From a virus, in the IMG/VR virus record IMGVR_UViG_3300021425_003021, positions 1 to 64,000 of that record: a DNA stretch of 64,000 nucleotides. One strand, written 5' to 3'. A program made the position numbers and the translations under genes. Each line of letters begins with the position of its first letter. Positions within the stretch are counted from its first letter, which is position 1. The notes beneath the pieces were generated by a model. That model did not search any database, had not been told where the DNA came from, and was given only the letters and a program-made list of their open reading frames with translations. Shown piece by piece: positions 1 to 6,586 of the stretch.

Positions 1-692
1 ATTCTGCTAGTTGATGCATCGTCTTCAAAATCGAAAGTTTCAACTTTAGTTGGTGTTGTTTCACCAGATTGGATACCTTTTTGGAAATTTTGTGCATTAT
101 AGCCAACAACAAAATCTTCTAGTAACCTTGCAGTAACTAATGCATCATCATCATTTGGTAAAGTTAATTTAGTATTAGTACTCGGATTAGTTGTAATGCT
201 ACTGCCAGTATAATCATATACTTGCCTTTCATAATCAGTAGTACCTGTAACAGTTACTATTCCTGTACCTTCTGCTAATAAGGTTAGATTATTTGCACCG
301 GTGGTATCTGCTTTGATACTACTTGCATATAAGCCTTGTACAGCACCAGTTTGATCTTGTAAAATCCAACTTCCTTGACGACTGATGCCACCGCTGACAC
401 TGTTTAATCTTTCGTCGAAAAATACATATGCATCATTTGCAACTCCTCGATCAACAATTAAACCAGCTGTGTTTAATGTAACACCATTTCCTGTTTCACC
501 AGAATTGACTGTAATAGTATTATCTTCTACAAGAAGATCACTAGAACCAATCGATGTGCTTTCACCTTGAACTGCAAGGTCACCAGTGACTGTAACTGAG
601 CCACCAGGACCTACATCTAATTCAATACTGCCGCCGTCATCAACTCTAATTACATAAGAATCTGCACCGATTTTATTGATACGCTGAGCCAT
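1..692 (-). CDS. Fibre-like virion structural protein (partial, C-terminus outside window)
   Basis: An open frame runs from an ATG at 692 off the left edge, giving 230 codons without a stop. The start is fixed by an AAGGAG ribosome site about ten bases upstream. The N-terminus reads MAQRINKIGADSY, followed by short beta-rich, Gly/Asp/Thr-rich stretches such as VTVTGDLAVQG and VEDNTITVNSG. That style is typical of phage fibre and whisker proteins and resembles the gene at 55865-57310. It lies downstream of the small gene at 706-1071 on the same strand and probably shares its late promoter. The exact role (tail fibre, neck whisker or head decoration) cannot be read from this part. Confidence 0.75.
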   Translation of the reverse strand, partial: MAQRINKIGADSYVIRVDDGGSIELDVGPGGSVTVTGDLAVQGESTSIGSSDLLVEDNTITVNSGETGNGVTLNTAGLIVDRGVANDAYVFFDERLNSVSGGISRQGSWILQDQTGAVQGLYASSIKADTTGANNLTLLAEGTGIVTVTGTTDYERQVYDYTGSSITTNPSTNTKLTLPNDDDALVTARLLEDFVVGYNAQNFQKGIQSGETTPTKVETFDFEDDASTSR

Positions 693-705
693 CTGTTATC
701 ACTCC

Positions 706-1071
706 TTAGATTGCAGTCAATCTTAGCAATGATTCTGTAGAGTCGTCTTCTGCTTCCCATGTATAACGATTGTTATCGTAGTCTACTGCTGTTCTGTTGA
801 ATAACTTTTTGATTGCAATTGGATCACCACCGCTTCCGATGCCAATTAGTTGACATTCTAGATTTGCGTTTGGTGCTGAACCGTCTGATGTAAGTCTGCA
901 TACTCTTGTGATTGTGTCACCATCGTTTGAACAGTTAAATTTATTTGTTCCTCTTTGTGAAAGAATATATCCTTCAATTAAACTTGATCCGTCGTGGAAT
1001 CTAATTGGCACCTTTGGTGTTGCGTCTACACCGGTTGCACCGAAGTTTCTTTTATTTACTGGACGTCCCAT
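706..1071 (-). CDS. Small conserved T4-like phage protein, probably structural
   Basis: This is a 121-residue protein beginning MGRPVNKRNFGATG. The ATG at 1071 is preferred because AAAGGAG sits a few bases upstream. The frame stays open to an earlier ATG at 1149, which would add 26 Arg/Lys-rich residues. However, that ATG lies only three bases after a late promoter box and has no ribosome site. The sequence is rich in Gly, Asn and Asp and has no recognised catalytic motif. Similar short proteins occur beside capsid and fibre genes in marine T4-like phages (from memory of the group). It is probably co-transcribed with the fibre-like gene downstream. Function unknown. Confidence 0.75.
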   Translation of the reverse strand: MGRPVNKRNFGATGVDATPKVPIRFHDGSSLIEGYILSQRGTNKFNCSNDGDTITRVCRLTSDGSAPNANLECQLIGIGSGGDPIAIKKLFNRTAVDYDNNRYTWEAEDDSTESLLRLTAI

Positions 1072-1151
1072 TGTTTTTCTCCTTTTTGACGTTCTAGGTC
1101 TACGCAGTGGGTACTGCATAAGTCCGCCTTGCGGCACACTATTTGACATAT

Positions 1152-1160
1152 GTATTTATC
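1152..1160 (-). promoter_or_regulatory. Late promoter box, minus strand
   Basis: On the minus strand this reads GATAAATAC, close to the T4 late promoter TATAAATA and identical to the box at 41995-42003. Transcription would start near 1146, giving a leader of about 75 bases before the preferred start at 1071. It lies just beyond the ncRNA terminator, as expected for a separate late unit. Confidence 0.6.
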
Positions 1161-1189
1161 AAAAAAGAAAAAATGGGTTATAATGTCGT

Positions 1190-1219
1190 AAAAAAAGGCC
1201 TGCTAAAATGTAGCAGACC
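1190..1219 (-). terminator. Intrinsic terminator of the ncRNA
   Basis: On the minus strand GGTCTGCTA, a five-base loop and TAGCAGGCC form a nine-pair stem with one G-U pair. Seven T residues follow (1190-1196). This is a textbook rho-independent terminator. No reading frame ends nearby on this strand, so it most likely ends the non-coding transcript from the promoter at 1452-1479. Confidence 0.85.
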
Positions 1220-1445
1220 TTTCTCTAATAATGTGATAGGTAGGACTAAGGATTACCTACAAGTGCCGTGACATATCCTGTCTACATAACTAGCACAACC
1301 TCACAATAGAATGGTTAGTTCTACTTTCTCTGCAATGCCTTGTCTCCAAGGTCTTACAGCGCCACCACAGCGTGTGAGTCAAGTTACTGCCTATGTGAAG
1401 CAGCGTTTCCTTGCACTATCTAACTAGGACCGTCGTCTTTGTTAT
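1190..1445 (-). ncRNA. Probable phage small RNA of about 255 nt
   Basis: This is a gene-free stretch bounded by a host-type promoter (1452-1479) and a strong terminator (1190-1219) on the minus strand. It is clearly richer in GC than its surroundings. It contains small hairpins, including CCTTG-GAGA-CAAGG with a GNRA tetraloop (1338-1351), a CACA/TGTG stem and a GTAGG/CCTAC stem near the 3' end. A possible closing AGTGC/GCACT pair joins the two ends. No ribosome site with an open frame is seen. It does not match what I know of tmRNA, RNase P RNA, 6S RNA or tRNA. Promoter, structure and terminator together make a dedicated RNA gene likely. Its function is unknown. Confidence 0.7.
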
Positions 1446-1451
1446 GTACTT

Positions 1452-1479
1452 AATATAGCATATACAAAACAAAAGTCAA
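1452..1479 (-). promoter_or_regulatory. Host-type sigma70 promoter for the ncRNA
   Basis: Minus strand: TTGACT at 1474-1479, a 16-base spacer, and TATATT at 1452-1457. The predicted start is near 1445. The -35 box overlaps the stop codon of the cold-shock-like gene (1476-1478). No coding frame follows, so the product should be the RNA that ends at 1190. Confidence 0.65.
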
Positions 1480-1670
1480 CCTATTTTTTTAATATTTTTT
1501 GCATATCTTCTATTGTTTTTTGTTAATTGTTCGTATTCAACACGATCGCCTATTTTTAAAGATTCTTTGTTTTTATCAAACAATACATCAATGCGTGTTT
1601 GTCCAAAAGCATCTGGTCGTATTACACCCTTAATGCCAACAAATTTATAAACTTGTCCTGTGTATATCAT
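1476..1670 (-). CDS. Cold-shock-domain-like mini-protein
   Basis: This is a 64-residue protein, MIYTGQVYKF to KKIG. ATG 1670 is chosen over an earlier in-frame ATG because GCAAGGAG lies just upstream. The pattern G-x-V-x-x-F, then KGVIRPD, then DVLF, then LKIGDRVEYE, then a terminal A-K-N-I strand follows the five-strand order of cold-shock domains (about 65-70 residues). The aromatic RNA-binding motifs RNP1 and RNP2 are only partly kept. If it is a cold-shock-type protein it would bind single-stranded RNA or DNA. It sits between gp23 and the ncRNA gene, and the ncRNA promoter overlaps its stop codon. An unrelated small OB-fold protein is the main alternative. Confidence 0.6.
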   Translation of the reverse strand: MIYTGQVYKFVGIKGVIRPDAFGQTRIDVLFDKNKESLKIGDRVEYEQLTKNNRRYAKNIKKIG

Positions 1671-1696
1671 TTGCACTCCTTGCAAATTATTTAATC

Positions 1697-1726
1697 AAAA
1701 AAATAGGCCCCGTAGGGCCTATTTTG
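1697..1726 (-). terminator. Intrinsic terminator after gp23
   Basis: The arms AATAGGCCC and GGGCCTATT pair perfectly over a four-base loop (1702-1723). On the minus strand a run of T follows the stem (1697-1703). It lies 17 bases past the gp23 stop codon and should end the abundant capsid transcript. The plus-strand T run is short, so action in the other direction is unlikely. Confidence 0.85.
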
Positions 1727-1742
1727 ACATTGTAAGTATAAC

Positions 1743-2915
1743 TTAGCTGAAGCTTAGGTTTGCTGCTGTTACTTCTACTTTTTCCAAGTAGTCAGCTGCG
1801 TTACCTAGCGACGATGCTGTGTTTGACAACTCAACATAACCATAACGAGTCATGAAGCTCACGACTGGCTCGAATGATGTTGGATCTAGTACAACACCGC
1901 TTGACATTAGTGGGATGTATGGGCAGTAGAACGCTGCTGCGTCTGACTCTGAAGTACCCTTATAACCTACTAGTACGTCATCATCTGCTGCGTATGTGTT
2001 TACGTAAATTTTCATTGCGCCATTCAATGTACCAACCATTTTTGTGTTTGTTGGTGCTTCAAATGTGCCTTCAGTTGTACGTGCAAACGCTGATGTTGTT
2101 GCTGATTGTAGTACTGTTAGGATCGCTGGAGAAACAACTGCCCAGTTACCTGCGCCTCTGCGTGTTCTTTGTGCGATACGGTTTGCTGCACGGTTAACCA
2201 ATACTGCCAATGCTGCGTGTTCGTCACCTACGAATGTAGCTGTACCTGAAACTGCTGCTTGGTTGTATGTGTCTGTACCTGTGCCTGCTAGTGTTGCAAG
2301 AGATGCAAGAATCTCTTGGTCGATTTCAGCAGTAATTTCTTGTGCAAGTGCTGCCATGATTTCTGCTTCTACATCGATACCGTGCTGTGACTGTGCATCC
2401 TGTGCTGCCTCAAATGTCCAACGTGCTGATAGCTTACGTGATTTAGCTTCAACAGTTTGCTTCAAGATCTGAATGCTTAGTTTGTTACCAGCTGCACCTT
2501 CTAGTGCCGCAGTTGCGTCAGCTTTTGCTGTTGTAGCATTACCTGAATATGCTTCTGCGATTTTAAATGGTGACAGTGCTTCTTCACCAGCTACTGCGCC
2601 TGCTGCGCCTGTACCTGCTGTGTCGCTGTAGCGTACACGTAGTGTGTGAATCTGACCAACTGGACCAGTCATTGGTTGTACACCAACAATCTCGTTTGCA
2701 ATGACAGTTGGCATCACACGTCTGATTACTGGTAGGATAACACGGTTAAGTGTTGCGATATTACCGGCAGAGGTAGCACCAGCAGTTGCAGTCTCAGCCA
2801 AATACTTGCGTGTATTTTCTAGCGTTGACGCCATTACTGCTTTCTTATTGCCTTGTAGGCCTTCAAGAAGTGCTGTTTTAGTCTCTTGCCAGCGACTTTC
2901 TAGTAGTTCTGACAT
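1743..2915 (-). CDS. gp23: Major capsid protein gp23
   Basis: This 390-residue protein forms the hexameric shell of the head. The N-terminus (MSELLESRWQ) and the region around residues 30-90, with NTRKYLAE, PVIRRVMPTVIANEIVGVQPM and GPVGQI, are the conserved gp23 signature, and a conserved LSARWTFEAAQD stretch follows. It is shorter than T4 gp23 (521 residues), which suggests that the insertion domain is reduced or absent. In T4 gp21 removes the N-terminal part; a YLAE sequence near residue 40 could serve as an L-x-E type site. The start has AAGGAG upstream. It follows gp21 and gp22 in standard T4 order, and an intrinsic terminator lies just downstream. Confidence 0.97.
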   Translation of the reverse strand: MSELLESRWQETKTALLEGLQGNKKAVMASTLENTRKYLAETATAGATSAGNIATLNRVILPVIRRVMPTVIANEIVGVQPMTGPVGQIHTLRVRYSDTAGTGAAGAVAGEEALSPFKIAEAYSGNATTAKADATAALEGAAGNKLSIQILKQTVEAKSRKLSARWTFEAAQDAQSQHGIDVEAEIMAALAQEITAEIDQEILASLATLAGTGTDTYNQAAVSGTATFVGDEHAALAVLVNRAANRIAQRTRRGAGNWAVVSPAILTVLQSATTSAFARTTEGTFEAPTNTKMVGTLNGAMKIYVNTYAADDDVLVGYKGTSESDAAAFYCPYIPLMSSGVVLDPTSFEPVVSFMTRYGYVELSNTASSLGNAADYLEKVEVTAANLSFS

Positions 2916-2925
2916 AGTTATCTCC

Positions 2926-4020
2926 TTAATTTAAACCAGCTAAACGCTTGATGTCAACCACATTATGGTCGGCGCTTGCTGTCATATCAGTATTTTTTGT
3001 TTCTCTATTGCCTGTTACTTCTTTTGCCTCTGCTAGTACTGCCTTCTTTGTTGGACTCTTGCCGTCGATAACTGCCGGTAAGTATTTTTCAAATTGATTT
3101 TGTAATTTATCAGTTTGAACTGATTCTAACAAGTCCATCATTATTTCTTTTTGGTCAATGCTCAAAGGAGCAATTAAACTATCAATCTTTGCTTTGCGTG
3201 ACACTGACTCAGTAAGTTTTTTGTTCTCATTAGCCTGTGATTCTGCAAGCTTAATTGCTTTTGCCGCTGCTACTTTTGCTTCTGCTAATTGTTTGTCTTT
3301 AGCACCAACAACTTTTAGAAGTTTTTGTGTTTCACTCTTCTCGTTTAGATATGAGTGTTGATATTCGTTAGCAAATGCTTCGAATAGTTTGCGACCAAAA
3401 TCGTTTTCACGTGCTGCTTCAATATCTTCTTTAAGTGCTGAAATTTCTTTTGTAAGTCCTTTTGACACTGTTTCTGATACCAAGGCTGCACTTTTCTTAA
3501 TAAAGTTTGATTTAACTGTATTAAGATGTTCTTTGGCTTCACGTACAATACGTACTTTTGTTTCAGCCAAGTCTTTTTTATCTTCGTAAAATTCTGCAAG
3601 TTCTTTAGCAAGTGATTCAACTACAAATTCTTCTAAAGCAACAAACTTGTCTGCCATTGCTTTTTGATCTGAATGTAGTTCTTTAATTTCTGTAGCAAGT
3701 TGCTCAGAAACGAAAGTCTTCATTAGTTCTGCATTTTTACGCTGAGCAACTGCAAATTTTGCTTTTGCTTCTGCTAGTTGCTTACGGTCTTCTTGGAATT
3801 CTGCAATTTCTTCTGCAAGTTTTTCAGATACAAGACTATCAATGGCTTCAACCATAGTTGATTTGTCGTGCTCATACTTTTTTGCAAATTCTTCACGTAA
3901 TTCAGCAGTAACCTCAAGGCGATTTTCTTTCACCTTAGCGTTCCATGCTTCTGCTAATTCAGAACGTACTTCTTCCGATAGTGCGTCATTTTCGAAGAGA
4001 TTTTTTAGTACATCTACCAT
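2926..4020 (-). CDS. gp22: Prohead scaffold core protein gp22
   Basis: This 364-residue, almost wholly alpha-helical, highly charged Glu/Lys/Ala-rich protein has long coiled-coil stretches (about residues 20-330). It sits directly between the gp21 protease and gp23 genes. This is the scaffold around which gp23 assembles; it is cut to peptides by gp21 during maturation. Repeated segments such as SEQLATEIKELHSDQKAMA and ESLAKELAEFYEDKKDLAE look like internal duplications of a roughly 40-residue helical unit. Many L-x-E and I-x-E sites could be gp21 targets. GAGGAG precedes the ATG. Confidence 0.92.
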   Translation of the reverse strand: MVDVLKNLFENDALSEEVRSELAEAWNAKVKENRLEVTAELREEFAKKYEHDKSTMVEAIDSLVSEKLAEEIAEFQEDRKQLAEAKAKFAVAQRKNAELMKTFVSEQLATEIKELHSDQKAMADKFVALEEFVVESLAKELAEFYEDKKDLAETKVRIVREAKEHLNTVKSNFIKKSAALVSETVSKGLTKEISALKEDIEAARENDFGRKLFEAFANEYQHSYLNEKSETQKLLKVVGAKDKQLAEAKVAAAKAIKLAESQANENKKLTESVSRKAKIDSLIAPLSIDQKEIMMDLLESVQTDKLQNQFEKYLPAVIDGKSPTKKAVLAEAKEVTGNRETKNTDMTASADHNVVDIKRLAGLN

Positions 4021-4033
4021 TACTTTCTCCTCG

Positions 4034-4651
4034 TTATTGGAGTCTGCTTATTATGTTTAATAAGCTCTCTTTTAAATATTTTTGTGCCTTTTTGTCGCCT
4101 TGGACTTCTTTTGAAGTTAAAAATGCCTTGTATCCACCTCTTTCGTTCATTAAATGTTCGTAAATAGGTGTCGGATACGCACCGGGGGCGCTTGGTTGTG
4201 CCACAACGTCCACAGTAATTATTTCAAATCCGCCAACGTTTCCGCTGCCGTCAACCTCACCACTACCTCTCGATGAAACGCCTAGTTTGACGCTGCTTTC
4301 AAGCATTGTTTTAACTAATTGTCCCATCGGAGTCGGTAGTATTTTTAGTTTACCATAACCATTAGGTCCGTCCATCCACATTTCGTTAATCATATGGCTA
4401 ACACGGTCCAAGTTAATATTAAGTCCATCAGGATGATCTACTTCACCTAACACTGAGTAGCCGCCACTAATTTGTTCGTTGAGTGTGGTGACAGCCCTGC
4501 TAATCTCATTTACGGGATAAACACGCTGGTTGGCGTTTTTGACTCCGCCTTGAATACAAATTCCTTTCATATAAAGGTCTTTGCCGTCATTAGCAGACTC
4601 AACTACCATTCTAGCAGCATCAAAACTCAAATGTTCGTTCAGTATTTTCAT
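4034..4651 (-). CDS. gp21: Prohead maturation protease gp21
   Basis: This 205-residue serine protease cleaves the scaffold and capsid proteins inside the prohead. The His is in GEVDHP (about residue 73) and the Ser in VSSRG (about 126-127). Their spacing is close to that of T4 gp21 (His85, Ser140), and the length matches too (212 in T4). The C-terminal TVDVVAQPSAPGA region is also typical. ATG 4651 is chosen; a TTG one codon upstream is in frame, but AAGGAC is better placed for the ATG. The gene is followed closely by gp22 and gp23. Confidence 0.95.
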   Translation of the reverse strand: MKILNEHLSFDAARMVVESANDGKDLYMKGICIQGGVKNANQRVYPVNEISRAVTTLNEQISGGYSVLGEVDHPDGLNINLDRVSHMINEMWMDGPNGYGKLKILPTPMGQLVKTMLESSVKLGVSSRGSGEVDGSGNVGGFEIITVDVVAQPSAPGAYPTPIYEHLMNERGGYKAFLTSKEVQGDKKAQKYLKESLLNIISRLQ

Positions 4652-4661
4652 CAATCAGTCC

Positions 4662-5606
4662 TTAAGCGCCAAGTGTTGATTTTGTATTAGCGCCGTTGTC
4701 TCCCTTTGCAGGGGCTTTTGCTGCGTTCATTTTTGCAGCTTTTCCACCAGGAACATTTACGTTACCAGCGGTATCTTGTTTTGGAGCACTTGCGCCTGTG
4801 CCTTTTTCATCTGCTGAACCGCCTTTTGCGATGTTTGCTGATGTACCACCCATATCATTTTTACCTGCTACTGGTGATTTTGCATTTGCGCCGTTGTCGC
4901 CCATTGTTGCTGACACTTTATCTGTGTACTCACGCATAATTTCTGTTTGTGACTTTGGTGCTTTTGACTCTTCTACTTCTTCGTCAGCTGCTTCTTCTAC
5001 TTCTTCGTCTTCAAAAGCAATTGCTTCTTCTTCAGCTTCTTCGTCATCGTCACCTTCTTCTGAATCCATATCCATTGGCATATCGTCGTCACCTGCTTCG
5101 TCGTCTGCTGGTGCTTCGTCGTCCATCATTGCTTCAAATTCAGCTTTTAGTGCTTCTAGTTCGTCTTCTAGATCCATTACACGATCTTCGATGTCACCGT
5201 CGTCATCCATACCCATATCGTCGTCGCCTGCGTCCATATCCATGTCGTCGCCTGCATCTGGCATTTCGATGTCGCCCATCATATCGTCTGTTGGGTCTGC
5301 TTCTGCTACGTCAAAGAAACTTTCGTCTACTTCTTCGTCAGTTGCTTCGTCTAGGTCTTCCTCTGACTCGTCTACTTCTTCGTCAGTTGCTTCGTCTAGA
5401 TCTTCTTCTGATTCATCTACTTCTTCATCAGTAGCTTCATCAACTTCTTCGTCAGTTGTTTCTTCTACTTCTTCATCTTCAAGTAGTGATTCGTAAATAT
5501 CTCTTGATTTTTCTACCACGATTTCGTGGAATAGTTCTGCTGCTTTTTCGCGATCTTCGTTAACAAGATGCTCAAGCATTTCTTCAAACTTGTTGCGGTC
5601 AGTCAT
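4662..5606 (-). CDS. Acidic prohead core protein, gp67/gp68-like
   Basis: This 314-residue protein has three parts. A helical N-terminus (1-45) contains AAELFHEIVVEKSRDIYESLL. A very acidic middle (45-225) is packed with Asp, Glu and Met. The C-terminus, rich in Gly, Ala, Asn and Lys, ends near STLGA. The N-terminal helix followed by an acidic run matches the plan of T4 gp67, a prohead core protein that is needed for correct head shape and is degraded by gp21. It is much longer than T4 gp67 (80 residues). The growth is partly due to tandem copies of a 15-residue ATDEEVDESEEDLDE unit. AAAGGAG precedes the ATG. The gene precedes gp21, as genes 67/68 do in T4. Confidence 0.75.
   Translation of the reverse strand: MTDRNKFEEMLEHLVNEDREKAAELFHEIVVEKSRDIYESLLEDEEVEETTDEEVDEATDEEVDESEEDLDEATDEEVDESEEDLDEATDEEVDESFFDVAEADPTDDMMGDIEMPDAGDDMDMDAGDDDMGMDDDGDIEDRVMDLEDELEALKAEFEAMMDDEAPADDEAGDDDMPMDMDSEEGDDDEEAEEEAIAFEDEEVEEAADEEVEESKAPKSQTEIMREYTDKVSATMGDNGANAKSPVAGKNDMGGTSANIAKGGSADEKGTGASAPKQDTAGNVNVPGGKAAKMNAAKAPAKGDNGANTKSTLGA
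5323..5472 (-). repeat. 45-base tandem repeat inside the acidic core gene
   Basis: Two nearly identical 45-base units (5323-5367 and 5368-5412) are followed by a degenerate and partly shortened third (to about 5472). They encode the acidic ATDEEVDESEEDLDE units. The unit length keeps the frame, so copy number can change without breaking the protein. Confidence 0.85.
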
Positions 5607-5645
5607 TGTTAATCTCCTTTAATTATCTTTACAAGGCTGTCTATT

Positions 5646-5653
5646 ATATTTAC
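5646..5653 (-). promoter_or_regulatory. Possible late promoter box
   Basis: Minus strand GTAAATAT lies about 40 bases before the acidic core gene start at 5606, in a 93-base gene-free gap. It fits the NNTAAATAC/T pattern seen before other late genes here, but it is a weak match and was identified by eye only. Confidence 0.35.
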
Positions 5654-5699
5654 ACTTTTTAGAAAATATACGCTTAAAATGGGGTCAAAACAGCGTATT

Positions 5700-6314
5700 T
5701 TAAGATTTTAATGGTGTAATCCCAAAAAAATCAATAAAATTATTCATTGTAATGTGTGTTAAGTTTTTACAATCTCTTAAGTTATCTGGTATATAACTGT
5801 CCTCATTTTCTATTACTCTAACATATTTAGTTCTTTGAAACTGATTTATACAGGTCATTGTTTGTCTTTGCCAATTTCCAAAATATGTTGCCCTATCGTT
5901 CAAATTTTTGTAATTTTTTGTACCTGCATACACATTGTTTACTAATTCTTGTTTTTCCCCTAATCCAACATAATCAAACCCTAAAATGTAAATTTTAGCA
6001 TTATCATGAACACTTGCCATATGCAAAGCTGTAGGTCCGCTACTCCAACCTTTGTTTGGATTAAATTTATTAATATTAGGATCTTGTCTTGTTAATTTGT
6101 TAGGATTACTCCATACTTGATGATCATGATGATAGTTAGTTTTTTGAATTTCCATTATCATTTTTGTATCAACTGCTACAAGATAATCAGGAGCAAATGT
6201 TCTATACAGTGCATTGCACCCATACACTGTGCCATGTTGTTTCAAATCAATAGGATTAATTTTTTTACGACTTGTGCCATTACCTAGCACAAATGCAATA
6301 GATTTTTTTGACAT
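5700..6314 (-). CDS. DUF115/MAF-like Rossmann-fold protein in the head cluster
   Basis: This 204-residue protein begins with a hydrophobic strand and a glycine turn, FVLGNGTS (about residues 8-15). Then come TVYGCNALYR, a DYLVAVD strand and, near residue 110, KIYILGFDYVGL. This order (VLGNGPS, a 'name/number' strand, pDYxVAxD) is typical of the DUF115 or MAF family and of related sialyltransferase-like or glycosyl/nucleotide-binding proteins. It is not a T4 core gene. It sits between the acidic core gene and the small gene after gp20 and is translated from a weak AAAGG site. It could modify a sugar or nucleotide substrate. The family call is from motif style only. Confidence 0.55.
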   Translation of the reverse strand: MSKKSIAFVLGNGTSRKKINPIDLKQHGTVYGCNALYRTFAPDYLVAVDTKMIMEIQKTNYHHDHQVWSNPNKLTRQDPNINKFNPNKGWSSGPTALHMASVHDNAKIYILGFDYVGLGEKQELVNNVYAGTKNYKNLNDRATYFGNWQRQTMTCINQFQRTKYVRVIENEDSYIPDNLRDCKNLTHITMNNFIDFFGITPLKS

Positions 6315-6327
6315 TTTTTACCTTTTG

Positions 6328-6573
6328 TTAAACTTGTGCTGCTGCCTGTGCAGCCAGTCCATACATTTGTTTAACAAAATCTAATTCTTTTGAAGTCTCT
6401 TTTTGATGACTATCAGCAGCTTTACGAGCCTTATTAATATCTTTTAAAGAAAGCCTTGTTTTTCTAGAATTATCTATTTTCATCACACTTGTATCGTCCT
6501 TAGGACTGTATGTAAGGTCTTCGATTGGTTCTAAGTTTTCTTTGTCAAAGTAAAAAAGTTCTCGTAGTATCAT
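6328..6573 (-). CDS. Small conserved protein following the portal gene
   Basis: This is an 81-residue charged, mostly helical protein. KTRLSLKDINKARKAADSH lies in the middle, and it ends LDFVKQMYGLAAQAAAQV. It sits directly after gp20, in the slot where marine T4-like phages usually carry a short conserved gene next to the prohead core proteins. Its start (6573) is only a few bases past a perfect TATAAATA box that overlaps the gp20 stop codon. No ribosome site is visible, so it may be read leaderless or by coupling. A role as a prohead core or portal-associated protein is inferred from position alone. Confidence 0.65.
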   Translation of the reverse strand: MILRELFYFDKENLEPIEDLTYSPKDDTSVMKIDNSRKTRLSLKDINKARKAADSHQKETSKELDFVKQMYGLAAQAAAQV

Positions 6574-6578
6574 AGTAT

Positions 6579-6586
6579 TATTTATA
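6579..6586 (-). promoter_or_regulatory. Perfect late promoter box TATAAATA
   Basis: Minus strand TATAAATA, identical to the T4 late consensus, overlaps the gp20 stop codon and ends five bases before the ATG of the 81-residue gene. Transcription would start at or very near that ATG. Confidence 0.6.

Noticed and set aside
1072-1149. N-terminal extension of the 706-1071 gene to ATG 1149
   Set aside because: The ATG is three bases from a late box with no ribosome site, while ATG 1071 has AAAGGAG at good distance. Kept only as an alternative.
908-1183. 91-codon plus-strand frame over the small conserved gene
   Set aside because: It overlaps the minus-strand gene and runs into the terminator region; the minus-strand gene has a strong ribosome site and a conserved start.
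3345-3620. 91-codon Lys/Gln-rich minus-strand frame inside gp22
   Set aside because: Shifted frame of the Lys/Glu-rich scaffold gene on the same strand; no start signals.
4696-5496. Long Ser-rich open frame on the plus strand (266 codons)
   Set aside because: It is the mirror of the acidic Asp/Glu repeats of the core gene on the other strand; no ribosome site, and the composition is explained by GAY/GAR codons read backwards.
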